Below are positions 8,165 through 17,100 of a stretch of DNA of 64,000 nt, piece after piece. Made by a program: the position numbers and the translations under genes. The DNA comes from CAIMUM01 sp034429715 (GTDB lineage: Bacteria > Chloroflexota > Dehalococcoidia > GIF9 > UBA5629). The notes under the pieces were generated by a model. That model was not told where the DNA came from, ran no database searches, and was given only the letters and a program-made list of their open reading frames with translations. Numbering within the stretch: position 1 is the stretch's first letter; each line of letters opens with the position of its first letter. The DNA is taken from positions 1-64,000 of the forward strand of contig DAOUFR010000074.1 in assembly GCA_034429715.1 (NCBI GenBank). The letters are read 5' to 3'.

Positions 8165-10317
8165 GATTTTCCAATGCCGTTGAACTCAATGACGAGCATG
8201 GTGATATCATCGGACTGTTCCGTGCCGCCGGCAAAGGTCTCGATATCCGCCCTCACGCCGTGAATGATATCGACTACGTTCCTTCCGCACAGGTCGTTGA
8301 GACAACTTAACAATTTAGCTTCGGAGTACAGCCGCCCCTGACTGTCCATGGCTTCGGTTACGCCGTCCGTATACATGACCAGCGTATCACGCGGTCTCAT
8401 AGTATAGGTATTTGATATGTAAACCGTATCCGGCATGGCTCCCACGACCAGTCCCTTGGGCAGGTTGATATACTGGAATTCGCCGCCGGACGGGCACAAC
8501 AGCGGTGGATTGTGGCCGCCGTTAGCGATGGTCAGTTCGCCGCTTTCGGTATCGAGCACCGCGCAGAGTCCGGTGAAAAACATAGATGCCTCATTGTCCG
8601 GATAGAGGGTATTATTCACATTGAACAGCACGCGGTCGGGCGAAGGCTCGTGCAGCGCTTCGGTGCGCAAGAGGGTTTTGCTGATGGCCATGAAAAGGGC
8701 CGCCGGTATACCTTTGCCGCAGACGTCTCCGATGATCAGGCATAGTTTGGTGGGACTGATAAAGAAAAAGTCGTAGAAATCGCCACCTACCTCCCTGGCC
8801 GGCTGCATGGTGGCATAGAGGTCGAACTCCTTGCGGTCCGGGAAGGGTGGGAACAGCCGCGGCAGCATGCTGGTCTGGATCTCTGTGGCAACACGCAGTT
8901 CGCTCTCGATCCTCTCCTTGGCGGAGGTCGTCTCCTGCAGGTCGCGGATATAGACTTTGAGGTTTTCAGCCATTTTATTGAATGCCCCCGCCAGGTCCTG
9001 GATCTCGTCGCCCGTCGTGACAACCAGTCTGTGGTCGAGGTCACCCTTTCCTATGACCTGTACGCCCTGGTCTAAGGCTATGATGGGCCGTGTTATACGG
9101 CGGGCAAGCAGGTACGCAATTCCCGCTGCCGCTACGATAATACTGGCCGATGCGATGATCAGGGTGGTCAGCAGTTCCCGGATCTGCCGGTTGATCTTAT
9201 CCGAGAAATCAGCCGTGGCCGTATCTATTCGTTCTTTGGTCGATTGCACCGGCGCAACTATTTCATCGATGGGCATGGCGATGCCGATCGACCAGCCGGT
9301 AGTTGCGATGGGGGCATAGGCTATGAACTTGTCGCTGCCGTCCAGCTGGCACCTGCCCACTCCCGCCATGCCGTCAACCATCTCCGCAGCTATTCGTTTC
9401 AACTCCGGATCTTTTGCGTTCAACAGGTTGCCGTTTTCAAAGGCCTCATCCCATTGCCTGCCGGATACCTGCATACGGGGGTGCGCGATGACATTGCCCT
9501 TGCTGTCGATAAGAAAAGCATAGCCGTTCTTGCCGACCTGGGTGCCGATAATCTTCTGGTTAATAGTCTCAGTAGTGACGTCTGCGCCGACAACACCTAT
9601 CAGCCTGCGCTTTTCATCGAATATCGGCCTGAAGCAGGTAACCTTCGGCTTGCCGCTGACCGCATCGATCACGGTATTGGTCCAGCCGCGCGTCCGACTT
9701 TCCTTTGCTCGTAAATACCACTCACGCTGTCGCGCATCGAAAGTAGCGGGTATGTCTGTTGTCCAGGGATATATCTGCGTTATGCCGGATTCAGTACCCA
9801 CATAGAGCTGTGACAGGTTGTGGTCGGTCTGAAACACCGGAATATATATGTTGTTAAGGTTGGACAGCAGCCTCAGGTCGGTACTCACCGCTTCGGGCGT
9901 AACACCCGGGGCCAGCGCGCTGACCGAAGCGGTGTAGATGGTGTCCGGCTGTTCATCCTGATAATATGTGCGGCCACCGGGGAAATCGTCGGGCCTTTTC
10001 CAGAGATCGGCAGTATAGCTGGCCACCAGCGCTGTTTCCGATTCCACCTTCTCGAAGAGCGCGTCACTGATGACTGCCTGGTCTATAGCCAGCGTCAGGA
10101 GCTGTTCCCTGGCCTGTTTCTCGAGGGCGGCGGTGCTGTCGCTGACGGCGCTGGCGCCTAAAGAGGCATTGCTCTCCAGTGCGTACCCGCCCATGTTGGC
10201 CATATTATTGACGGCAACAGCTGATAGAAAAGTTAGCGAAAGAAGGGACAGCCCCAGCAGAATGAGGAGGATTTTTCCTGTGATTTTCAGCTTGAAGCGT
10301 GACATCGGATTTATCAT
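8161..10317 (-). CDS. CACHE-HAMP-SpoIIE (PP2C) membrane serine/threonine phosphatase
   Basis: The protein has 718 residues. A transmembrane segment lies near residues 15-35, then a long extracytoplasmic double-CACHE-type sensor (about 40-385). A second membrane segment (about 388-410), a HAMP linker (about 410-465), a short coiled region and a C-terminal SpoIIE/PP2C domain follow. The phosphatase metal aspartates are present in VGGDFYDF, GDVCGKG, YTDGV and QSDDIT. RsbU-type relatives dephosphorylate an anti-anti-sigma factor (STAS protein). No STAS protein or anti-sigma kinase lies nearby, so the partner is elsewhere. It follows the CoA-binding gene by 15 bp and is probably cotranscribed with it. 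Confidence 0.88.
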   Translation of the reverse strand: MINPMSRFKLKITGKILLILLGLSLLSLTFLSAVAVNNMANMGGYALESNASLGASAVSDSTAALEKQAREQLLTLAIDQAVISDALFEKVESETALVASYTADLWKRPDDFPGGRTYYQDEQPDTIYTASVSALAPGVTPEAVSTDLRLLSNLNNIYIPVFQTDHNLSQLYVGTESGITQIYPWTTDIPATFDARQREWYLRAKESRTRGWTNTVIDAVSGKPKVTCFRPIFDEKRRLIGVVGADVTTETINQKIIGTQVGKNGYAFLIDSKGNVIAHPRMQVSGRQWDEAFENGNLLNAKDPELKRIAAEMVDGMAGVGRCQLDGSDKFIAYAPIATTGWSIGIAMPIDEIVAPVQSTKERIDTATADFSDKINRQIRELLTTLIIASASIIVAAAGIAYLLARRITRPIIALDQGVQVIGKGDLDHRLVVTTGDEIQDLAGAFNKMAENLKVYIRDLQETTSAKERIESELRVATEIQTSMLPRLFPPFPDRKEFDLYATMQPAREVGGDFYDFFFISPTKLCLIIGDVCGKGIPAALFMAISKTLLRTEALHEPSPDRVLFNVNNTLYPDNEASMFFTGLCAVLDTESGELTIANGGHNPPLLCPSGGEFQYINLPKGLVVGAMPDTVYISNTYTMRPRDTLVMYTDGVTEAMDSQGRLYSEAKLLSCLNDLCGRNVVDIIHGVRADIETFAGGTEQSDDITMLVIEFNGIGKS

Positions 10318-10332
10318 AACACAACGGCGCGA

Positions 10333-11751
10333 TTATTTGAGGCGGCGTTTGTTGTATTCGATCACCATGCTGAGCGCGCGCGCTATTCCGGGGAAAGTGT
10401 AGTAGAGCGGCACCTTCGCATTGATGAAACTCTGCAGAACAGGGAAAAGCTTGTTATGCCGCTCGGGGATGACCGCGCTGTCGCAGACGAATGCCACCGG
10501 TTTGCGTGATTCGAGATATGCTTTGACAAGTGCCTCGCCCCACGTCATTACAATCGACCAGGCCGGTGGTGGAAGCTGGCTGGGGCGAAAGAAGCCCACG
10601 CAGAAATCGATGCCGTCCCATGCCGTGAGCACCTGTATAGCCCTGATCAGGCTGGTTGATTCCAGCATGTCCTGCGAGTAGTCCACCGGATTACGCAGCA
10701 TGTTCCCTGCCAGTTGCGAGAAGCTCATGAGCTCCTGCTGCACGTGATCCGGCAGCGGCGGCAGGCGGAAACCCTGGCGCTCGAAATCGTCTGTAAGTAA
10801 CACGCTGGCGCCGCCGCCCAGGCCGATCAACAGCGCGTTTCTGCCGCCGGGGTCAGGCATGTAAGTGAGCGTGACCAGCACGTCCACCATTTCCTCGGCG
10901 GTGGAAGTTCGTATCACGTTGAACTGGCGGCAGAGCGCATCCCAGATATTATCATCACCCGCCAGAGAAGCAGTATGGCTGGACGTCGCTCGGGCACCGG
11001 CCTCGCCCAGACCTGATTTGAGCAGTATGACGGGCTTGCGCCCGGAGGCCCGGCCAAGAAGGCGCATAAGACGCCGGCCGTCCTTCACCCCTTCCAGGTA
11101 GATGGCAATTATTGTAGTCTTGGGGTCGTCGATCATATATTCCAGAAAGTCGCATTCATTGAGGTCACAGGCGTTTCCGAAGCTGATTACTTTGCTGAAC
11201 CTGATCCCCCGCCAACCGGCCTCCCTGGCAACGTAGATTGAGTTGCCTCCGCTCTGGCTGATCAGTCCTACGTTTCCGGCCTCTTTTTCAAAGCCCGTAT
11301 CGTACGATAAGCGTGATTCCGGGCAATAGATGCCCATGCAGTTGGGGCCGATGATACGCACTCCGGTCTTGCGCGAAAGCTGCGCCAGCTTTTGCTGCAG
11401 ACCCTCGGACCCCGCCTCTCCCGTCTCGTCGAATCCGGCGGTGCAGAAGTGTATGGTCTTCACGCCTTTGCGGGCACAGCTCTGTACGATTTCCGGCGCA
11501 ATCTTTGCGTTGACCGTGCTAATCACATAATCGACCTGTCCCGGCACCTCTTCCAATGACTTATACACCATATAACCATCCAGCTCGCCGCCGCGCGGAT
11601 TGACGGGATACAGCGGCCCCTCGAATTGAAACTCACGCAATGAATCCCAGAAGGTCCGCGTCCAGTGAAAAGGATTGCTGGTGCTGATACCCACGAAAGC
11701 TACGCTTTTTGGGTGGAAGATTGATTCAAGCTGTTCATGCAGGCTGGTCAT
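10333..11751 (-). CDS. CoA-binding protein, ADP-forming acyl-CoA synthetase alpha-subunit-like
   Basis: This 472-residue protein has an N-terminal CoA-binding Rossmann domain (FHPKSVAFVGIS; NPRGG near residue 51) followed by succinyl-CoA-ligase-like flavodoxin domains (IGPNCMGIY near 134; ISQSGG near 164). The segment SSHTASLAG around His259 matches the phosphorylated-histidine loop of ADP-forming acetyl-CoA synthetases. The ATP-grasp beta part that completes the enzyme is neither fused nor adjacent, so activity would need a separate partner, or the protein is a CoA-ester sensor. It precedes the SpoIIE phosphatase gene in the same direction with a 15-bp gap. Confidence 0.78.
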   Translation of the reverse strand: MTSLHEQLESIFHPKSVAFVGISTSNPFHWTRTFWDSLREFQFEGPLYPVNPRGGELDGYMVYKSLEEVPGQVDYVISTVNAKIAPEIVQSCARKGVKTIHFCTAGFDETGEAGSEGLQQKLAQLSRKTGVRIIGPNCMGIYCPESRLSYDTGFEKEAGNVGLISQSGGNSIYVAREAGWRGIRFSKVISFGNACDLNECDFLEYMIDDPKTTIIAIYLEGVKDGRRLMRLLGRASGRKPVILLKSGLGEAGARATSSHTASLAGDDNIWDALCRQFNVIRTSTAEEMVDVLVTLTYMPDPGGRNALLIGLGGGASVLLTDDFERQGFRLPPLPDHVQQELMSFSQLAGNMLRNPVDYSQDMLESTSLIRAIQVLTAWDGIDFCVGFFRPSQLPPPAWSIVMTWGEALVKAYLESRKPVAFVCDSAVIPERHNKLFPVLQSFINAKVPLYYTFPGIARALSMVIEYNKRRLK

Positions 11752-11841
11752 GCGATCGATAATCCATATTTAATGGGAACAGCAAAGTATAACACTTACC
11801 AATCTGGATATAAAACAGATACGCTGGTCGGGTTGAATGGG

Positions 11842-11870
11842 TTGACAGTCCCCCTGCCTTCCTCTAAATT
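11842..11870 (+). promoter_or_regulatory. Promoter of maf, placing transcription start at the ATG
   Basis: TTGACA (11842-11847), 17-bp spacer and TAAATT (11865-11870) are followed after only 6 nt by the ATG at 11877. There is no Shine-Dalgarno sequence, so the mRNA would be leaderless. Confidence 0.5.
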
Positions 11871-11876
11871 GTCGGC

Positions 11877-12458
11877 ATGGCAAAGACTATTGTTCTTGCG
11901 TCATCTTCGCCGCGACGCAGGGAGCTGCTTGAAAATATCGGGCTCACATTCACTGTGGATCCGTCTGAGATTTGTGAGGCCCAACCTGCCGGATCAAAAC
12001 CCGCGGAGCTGGCCAAAACGCTTTCTCTGCACAAAGCACGGGCGGCGGCGTTGCGCCACGCGGACTCCATTATAATAGCAGCCGACACGATCGGTGTGCT
12101 TGAGGGCAGGATACTGGGCAAGCCGTTCGATGCCCCTCATGCGCGCAAAATGCTGGCAGAGATGAGCGGCAGGTGTCACAGCGTTATCACCGGTTTCACC
12201 GTAGTCGATTCCGCCACAAGCAGGGCTGTCTCGCGGACGGTGGAAACCAAAGTTTTTTTCAGAAAGCTCACCCGGGCGGAGATCTCCCGGTATGTGAATA
12301 CAGGTGAGCCGCTGGACAAGGCGGGCGCCTACGCCATACAGGGGCTGGGAGCCTTACTGGTTGATAGAATCGAGGGGGATTACAGTAACGTGATAGGCCT
12401 GCCGCTGTGCGAGCTGGCTGTAGTGCTGAAGAGGTTCGGCGTCACACTGCCGGTCTGA
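11877..12458 (+). CDS. maf: Maf family nucleotide pyrophosphatase
   Basis: This 193-residue protein carries the Maf motifs SSSPRRRELL near residue 9, AADTIG near 68 (catalytic aspartate), and KAGAYAIQGLGALLVDRIEGD near 147. Maf proteins hydrolyse non-canonical or canonical nucleoside triphosphates such as dTTP/UTP to monophosphates, and were first linked to septum inhibition. Full length. The ATG is 6 nt behind a good -10 box with no ribosome site. It converges with the flavoprotein gene, leaving 2 bp between stops. Subfamily (YhdE- or YceF-like) is not decided here. Confidence 0.9.
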   Translation: MAKTIVLASSSPRRRELLENIGLTFTVDPSEICEAQPAGSKPAELAKTLSLHKARAAALRHADSIIIAADTIGVLEGRILGKPFDAPHARKMLAEMSGRCHSVITGFTVVDSATSRAVSRTVETKVFFRKLTRAEISRYVNTGEPLDKAGAYAIQGLGALLVDRIEGDYSNVIGLPLCELAVVLKRFGVTLPV

Positions 12459-12460
12459 TG

Positions 12461-13780
12461 TCAGCGCGCACGTGCGGCGCATTCCCCCGCCAGATAACCT
12501 GTTGAGAAGGCTGCTTGCAGATTAAAGCCGCCTGTATCGGCATCCAAATCGAGCACCTCGCCGCAGAAATAGAGGCCGCGTATAATTTTAGACTGCATGG
12601 TGCGGGGATCGACTTCGTTCAGGGAAACGCCTCCCGCAGTCACCATGGCTTCCGCCAGCGGACGGACGCCTTCCACATTGAATACAAGCCCTTTCAGCGC
12701 ACGTGTAATAGCCTGCCTCTGTATTGACGTCACCTGGCTGGCTCCGGTATCCGCCGGTACGCCGGCTTTCATCAGGACGGCCAGCGTAATACGCTCCGGA
12801 AGCAGTTCATTCAATATAGTTTTGAGCTGTCTGCTGCCGTGTGCACAGATAATAGTCTTCAGGTCCTCGGACAGCTGTGATAAGGTCTTGCCCGGTTGCA
12901 GATCAATAGTCAGGCTTACCGGCCCCGACTCCAGCGCATCGGCCACGGTCAGGCTCATGAGCAGGGCTGCCGGTCCGCTGAGGCCATCCTGCGTGAAAAT
13001 AATGCCGCCCCGGCGGCTCTCCGCCACCGGGGGTCGGGATTTGCCTGTGCCGAGGCCACGTCCCCTGTCAGCCCGTGGCGTGGCCGCAATATCGATATCT
13101 TCTGCCCGGCAGGTGAAGCAAGTAAGCCGCACATCGTTCAGGCTGATACCCTGCAAGCCTGCCGCGGCCTGCCGTTCCTTCACCATCAGCGGGACGAGGG
13201 CCGGCCGCAGATGCACTATACTGTGGCCCACCTGCGCAGCCATGCGATAGCCATCGCCCGTTGAGCCGGTCTGTGGATACGAAGCTCCTCCCGTGGCCAG
13301 CACAACTGCATCTGCCGAATAATCCGCCGCAGCGGTTTTCACCAGCACAGCTGAATTATCAGCAATCTCGATCGCGGTCACTTTAACACCGGTAAGTATC
13401 TTAACGCCGCGGCCGGACATATATTTTTGCAGTGCTTTGACAACATCGGTTGATTTTCCTGAGACGGGGAAGATACGCCCATCCGGCTCGGCCTGCGTCA
13501 TAACTCCCATGGCGGCCAGCAGCTTCAGAAGATCGTCCCGGAAAAAATGATGGAAAGCATGATAGAGAAATCTGCCATTGGGGCCGAACATCGCTATGAA
13601 CTCGCCGATATCCCGGGTATTGCTGAGATTACAGCGCCCGTTGCCGCTGAGGAGGACCTTTTTACCCGGGCGTTCCATCTTCTCCAGCAGAGTGACTTCG
13701 GCGCCCAGTTCAGCCGCTCGGCCAGCGGCAAGCATGCCACCGGCGCCACCCCCGATAATCAGAACCTTCTTGATGCTCAT
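12461..13780 (-). CDS. HI0933/BaiN-type NAD(P)/FAD-dependent oxidoreductase
   Basis: This 439-residue flavoprotein starts with a dinucleotide fold (VLIIGGGAGGMLAA). The family marker KKVLLSGNGRCNLSN near residue 40 follows, then VLATGGASYPQTGSTGDGY near 160 and a C-terminal GLYFCGEVLDLDADTGGFN FAD-contact region. The HI0933 family includes BaiN, a bile-acid-related reductase, and proteins of unknown function, so the substrate is open. Its ATG overlaps the stop of the upstream gene by four bases (ATGA), indicating translational coupling with the 245-residue cysteine-bearing protein. Confidence 0.85.
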   Translation of the reverse strand: MSIKKVLIIGGGAGGMLAAGRAAELGAEVTLLEKMERPGKKVLLSGNGRCNLSNTRDIGEFIAMFGPNGRFLYHAFHHFFRDDLLKLLAAMGVMTQAEPDGRIFPVSGKSTDVVKALQKYMSGRGVKILTGVKVTAIEIADNSAVLVKTAAADYSADAVVLATGGASYPQTGSTGDGYRMAAQVGHSIVHLRPALVPLMVKERQAAAGLQGISLNDVRLTCFTCRAEDIDIAATPRADRGRGLGTGKSRPPVAESRRGGIIFTQDGLSGPAALLMSLTVADALESGPVSLTIDLQPGKTLSQLSEDLKTIICAHGSRQLKTILNELLPERITLAVLMKAGVPADTGASQVTSIQRQAITRALKGLVFNVEGVRPLAEAMVTAGGVSLNEVDPRTMQSKIIRGLYFCGEVLDLDADTGGFNLQAAFSTGYLAGECAARAR

Positions 13781-14514
13781 GCTATGGAAAACTTCCAGGC
13801 GCAGAACCAGCCGCCGGGAAGGTCATCGGGAGGACAGGCGATACAATCGGTCCTGATGCGTGGATCTATAGCCTGCGCAAAGCTGCTGTATTCCACAACG
13901 CCAGCCGATTTACAGGGATAGTCATCAAGCCCCTTGCGCCTGCGTGCGTCCTGCACCCTGCATTTGACCATTTTAAAGACCAGGCTATGGCCCTGTCTTT
14001 CAGTGGTCTGGATGTTGATTCTCGAGTAAAGACGTAAGCCCAAAGCTGCTTCCAGGGCGTCCAGGCCGCCTTTGTCCGGAAGTTCGAGCATAGCTTTGAT
14101 GCGTACGGCTTCAAAGGGTGAGAATTTTATCCAGCAGGTATCGTTGCAGCGCTTGGCAGTGTACATCTCCTGCCGGGCCTCAACGGCCTGGAACCACAGG
14201 CCGTCGCCGGCCAGCCAGTTGGCAGAGATAGCATCGATCAGCGATATTATCTTTTCCCGCGGCAGCTCGGACAGCGACCGGGGCAGGCCGTCATCTACAG
14301 CAAATCCCAGCACGCCCGACAGGCGTTTAATAATCAGTGGACAGAGTTTGGCGAAGACCTCGTTTTCTATCTGCAGGGCCTTTTCCAGGCCCAGCTGGTG
14401 ATCGACCTCGTTGAACCATATCCCATAATGCAAAAGGCTACGTCTTAACATATCTACAACGATCCTGCTCAGAGCAGGATTATCCATTTGCTCAATTCCT
14501 CTCATCTCTCCCAT
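13777..14514 (-). CDS. DUF6125/ATC-hydrolase-like cysteine-bearing protein
   Basis: This soluble 245-residue protein has an alpha-helical N-terminal half with the histidine-bearing segment LLHYGIWFNEVDHQLG near residue 35. Its C-terminal third has six cysteines, ending CIACPPDD and WFCAWKF. The layout resembles DUF6125 proteins and, more distantly, the L-2-amino-thiazoline-4-carboxylate hydrolase family. That link is from memory and uncertain. The conserved cysteines could bind metal. GAGGAG precedes the ATG by 6 nt. It is coupled by a 4-bp overlap to the downstream flavoprotein gene, suggesting a shared pathway, and is divergent from the dUTPase gene. Confidence 0.5.
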   Translation of the reverse strand: MGEMRGIEQMDNPALSRIVVDMLRRSLLHYGIWFNEVDHQLGLEKALQIENEVFAKLCPLIIKRLSGVLGFAVDDGLPRSLSELPREKIISLIDAISANWLAGDGLWFQAVEARQEMYTAKRCNDTCWIKFSPFEAVRIKAMLELPDKGGLDALEAALGLRLYSRINIQTTERQGHSLVFKMVKCRVQDARRRKGLDDYPCKSAGVVEYSSFAQAIDPRIRTDCIACPPDDLPGGWFCAWKFSIA

Positions 14515-14543
14515 GGGACACTCCTCATACAGACATTGTATTT

Positions 14544-14572
14544 CTGACTTTACCCGGAATCCGTATTATAAT
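14544..14572 (+). promoter_or_regulatory. Promoter of the dUTPase-lipoprotein pair
   Basis: CTGACT (14544-14549), a 17-bp spacer and a perfect TATAAT (14567-14572) lie in the divergent gap. The predicted start near 14579 leaves about 28 nt before ATG 14607. Confidence 0.5.
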
Positions 14573-14606
14573 AACATCATTTGTACAGGGCTGGAATAAA
14601 TACGGG

Positions 14607-15131
14607 ATGATGAAACAACAGGGCGTCCTGACCAGACAGGACATACTCCAAATGCAGGGTAAAAAGCCTCCCCTCATTGCTGGGGCCGTCGACCTGGATG
14701 AACAGATTCAGCCCAACGGCATAGACCTGACCGTGAGGGACGTCGCCTATTTCTCATCGCGCGGAAAAATTGCTGTCAGCAACCGGGGGCGGGAGCTGTC
14801 CAATCTTACACGATTGGAATTCGGTGTCGACGGCGGGCTGGAACTGCTGCCCGGTCCCTATCTGATCACTTTCAATGAGGTGATAACGCTACCGGATAAT
14901 GTCATGGCCATGGGAAGGCCGCGCTCCAGTCTCAATCGCTGCGGTGTCAGCATTCACAGCGCTGTCTGGGACGCGGGCTACAGCGGACGTTCGCAATCAT
15001 TATTAGTGGTCTATAATGCCGATGGCTTCAAATTGCAGAAGAATGCGCGTGTTATGCAACTCGTTTTCTTTTATACCTCGGCCGGTGTGGACAGGGGGTA
15101 CAGTGGAAAGTACCAGAATGAAAATCTATGA
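14607..15131 (+). CDS. dCTP deaminase/dUTPase superfamily protein, probably dUTP diphosphatase
   Basis: This 174-residue trimer-forming fold has PRSSLNRCGV (substrate-binding Arg-Ser motif) near residue 109 and AVWDAGYSGRSQSLLVVYN near 121-140. dCTP deaminases carry an essential Glu in the strand after the G of the latter motif (family LElxN). Here that position has no acidic residue, while the Asp of VWDAGYSG fits the dUTPase water-activating Asp. I therefore favour dUTPase of the archaeal-like type, which removes dUTP and supplies dUMP. A second ATG at 14610 is equally possible. The stop overlaps the first ATG of the next frame by four bases. Confidence 0.72.
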   Translation: MMKQQGVLTRQDILQMQGKKPPLIAGAVDLDEQIQPNGIDLTVRDVAYFSSRGKIAVSNRGRELSNLTRLEFGVDGGLELLPGPYLITFNEVITLPDNVMAMGRPRSSLNRCGVSIHSAVWDAGYSGRSQSLLVVYNADGFKLQKNARVMQLVFFYTSAGVDRGYSGKYQNENL

Positions 15132-15157
15132 TATTTGATCAAGGAGAGCCTGCTAAA

Positions 15158-16312
15158 GTGAAAATAAATAAGTTACACATCTATATGTTGATGGCGATGG
15201 CACTGGCACTGCCCCTTCTCACAGGCTGCATCGGACAGCCTGCCATCGAGCGGGCAGTGCTTTGTAACGCAGTATCCAAAACCGGTGAGCCGCTGATGGT
15301 ATCCGACAATTTTACGCCGGATGTCAAGACCATCTATTGCTCGATAAAGCTGAATACGCAGTCGGCGGATTCTACAATCAGGGCAGACTGGTACCTTGTC
15401 AAGAGCGACGAGGCTGGTTTGAAGGATATGCTCATCGGCAGCCAGAAGGCCACAGCGGATGCCCCTTATATAGTAATTGCCTTTGCACGCTCTGAAGCTT
15501 TATTGCCCCGCGGCGATTACAGCGTCAGCCTTTTCTATGATGATAAGCTGATGCAGTCGGTGCCGTTCGTTATCCAGGGTGAACCGGCTGCACCGTCTGT
15601 GAAACTTGAAAGCGGCACCATGTCGACCGTTATAGACGTGCTTAATGAAAAGCCAATGAACAGTGTCAGCGTTTTCCCTGAAGACAGCCCGGTCATATAT
15701 GGCATCGTTAAAGTCAGTGGAGCTGATTTCAATGACCAGGTTAAAGCCCGCTGGGTTTATGAGGGTGGCGAGCTGGGTGGCGACCACGAGCAGAAGATAG
15801 CTGAATCATCCCTTAAAGTCGAGGGACGCGAATATTTAATCTTTTCCATATCACCCAGGCAGGGCACACCCTTTCCCAGGGGGAGCTACAGCCTGAGATT
15901 CTACGTCGGCGATATCGAGCAATTGAAGCTGCCGTTCAGCGTGGTTGAAGCCGGTCTGCTGCCGGCGCTTTACATCGGTGAAGCGAACGTATATGCATTT
16001 ACAGACAAGGAGCAGAAAGAGGTCAATGTATCGTCCCGTTTTTCGGCGGACACGCCAGAGATCATCTTCAAGGCCAGGATCTATAATGCCCCACCGGGTA
16101 CCCGTGTGACTGTTAAGTGGATTATTACCAGCAGCGATGACGCCGGTGTCGATAATTACCAGATTGCAGAAGACGAGAATACCTTTGTCGGGACAATGGA
16201 GGTTGCAGCAAGGCTGACCACAAGCAAAGGGGAGCTGATTAAAGGGGATTACTTGGCGAAACTGGTGTTCAACGGCGAAGAAAGATTATTAATCCCTTTC
16301 AAAGTTCAATAG
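15158..16312 (+). CDS. Lipoprotein of unknown function with repeated beta-rich domains
   Basis: From GTG 15158 the protein has 384 residues and starts with a clean lipoprotein signal: a Lys-rich head, hydrophobic core, and lipobox LLTGC with the cysteine near residue 24. Three beta-rich modules of about 110-120 residues follow with recurring endings such as RGDYSVSLFYDDKLMQSVPF, RGSYSLRFYVGDIEQLKLPF and KGDYLAKLVFNGEERLLIPF. They suggest three tandem Ig-like domains. An in-frame ATG at 15128 overlaps the upstream stop, but it would put ten polar residues before the signal. AAGGAG lies 11 nt before the GTG. Function not recognised, presumably a surface-exposed lipid-anchored protein. Confidence 0.72.
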   Translation: MKINKLHIYMLMAMALALPLLTGCIGQPAIERAVLCNAVSKTGEPLMVSDNFTPDVKTIYCSIKLNTQSADSTIRADWYLVKSDEAGLKDMLIGSQKATADAPYIVIAFARSEALLPRGDYSVSLFYDDKLMQSVPFVIQGEPAAPSVKLESGTMSTVIDVLNEKPMNSVSVFPEDSPVIYGIVKVSGADFNDQVKARWVYEGGELGGDHEQKIAESSLKVEGREYLIFSISPRQGTPFPRGSYSLRFYVGDIEQLKLPFSVVEAGLLPALYIGEANVYAFTDKEQKEVNVSSRFSADTPEIIFKARIYNAPPGTRVTVKWIITSSDDAGVDNYQIAEDENTFVGTMEVAARLTTSKGELIKGDYLAKLVFNGEERLLIPFKVQ

Positions 16313-16387
16313 GGCGAGCAGTTGATTTGACGAGTTGTCCTTCTCAAATGCAGATTACTCGTCCGGTCGGCCTGTGATTTTCTCCTG

Positions 16388-17053
16388 TCATTGCTGAGAT
16401 TCTTTTAGCGCCCGCTGCTCCAGTTTCCTGGTATATAGTTCCCACTCAGCTTTCTCCAGGCCGTCGGCCTTCCACAGGATAAATGTGCAAACTTTAGCGC
16501 CTGCAGGTATGGTGCATGTGAACTTGACCTGCCAATCGCCGCTGATCCAGCCGGTCTCAAAGAACGCATCCAGCATGCCCTGTACCAGATAACGCTGGAC
16601 ACGGCAGTCGAAGGCGGAATAGTGGTCCTGGTGCGGGCACCAGATGATGTCGAAGCTGATCCTGTCGTCGGCGTCGATCCGCGGCTCTTCCAGCGAGGCA
16701 TATACTATCCGATTGACGACCGTAGCAAAGAAGCTGACCATCTCCGCTTCACTCAAGCCCTGCGGTTTACTCAGCCCGGTGAAAAGCTGCCTCCCCACTT
16801 CGTGGCCGACTCTGCGCAGCGCTCCGTTTACCAGTTGTTGCCCCTGCTCTCCGAACTCTTTTTCGCAGTCTTTCAGTATGCGGACAACGGACATGGCCTG
16901 CATTGTCCCCCATTGCCAGAGTACTACCGGATCGTAGTCTGTCTTTCCCAGCACCTCGTCTCTCAGACGGCTCAAACCCGCCTGATAAGGCTGGTTAAAG
17001 CTGAATTTAGCCCAGTTGCTCTCCCTGCGATGTTCCCAGTGCGCCATAGTCAT
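16388..17053 (-). CDS. Unknown cytosolic protein, possibly ATC-hydrolase-related
   Basis: This 221-residue soluble protein is mostly helical in its first half, with DIIWCPHQDHYSAFDCR near residue 138 and FTCTIPAGAKVCTFILWK near 182. The paired Cys/His segments and the terminal G-x-x-x-C-x-F pattern recall the L-2-amino-thiazoline-4-carboxylate hydrolase/DUF6125 group. They share a general layout with the protein at 13777-14514. This is inference from pattern. It is a single minus-strand gene between a lipoprotein gene and the 60-aa CxxC protein, divergent from the latter. Confidence 0.5.
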   Translation of the reverse strand: MTMAHWEHRRESNWAKFSFNQPYQAGLSRLRDEVLGKTDYDPVVLWQWGTMQAMSVVRILKDCEKEFGEQGQQLVNGALRRVGHEVGRQLFTGLSKPQGLSEAEMVSFFATVVNRIVYASLEEPRIDADDRISFDIIWCPHQDHYSAFDCRVQRYLVQGMLDAFFETGWISGDWQVKFTCTIPAGAKVCTFILWKADGLEKAEWELYTRKLEQRALKESQQ

Positions 17054-17100
17054 CTCCTTATTCGGGCGGAGTGAGATATATTACTACGGACAGCGGGTTT

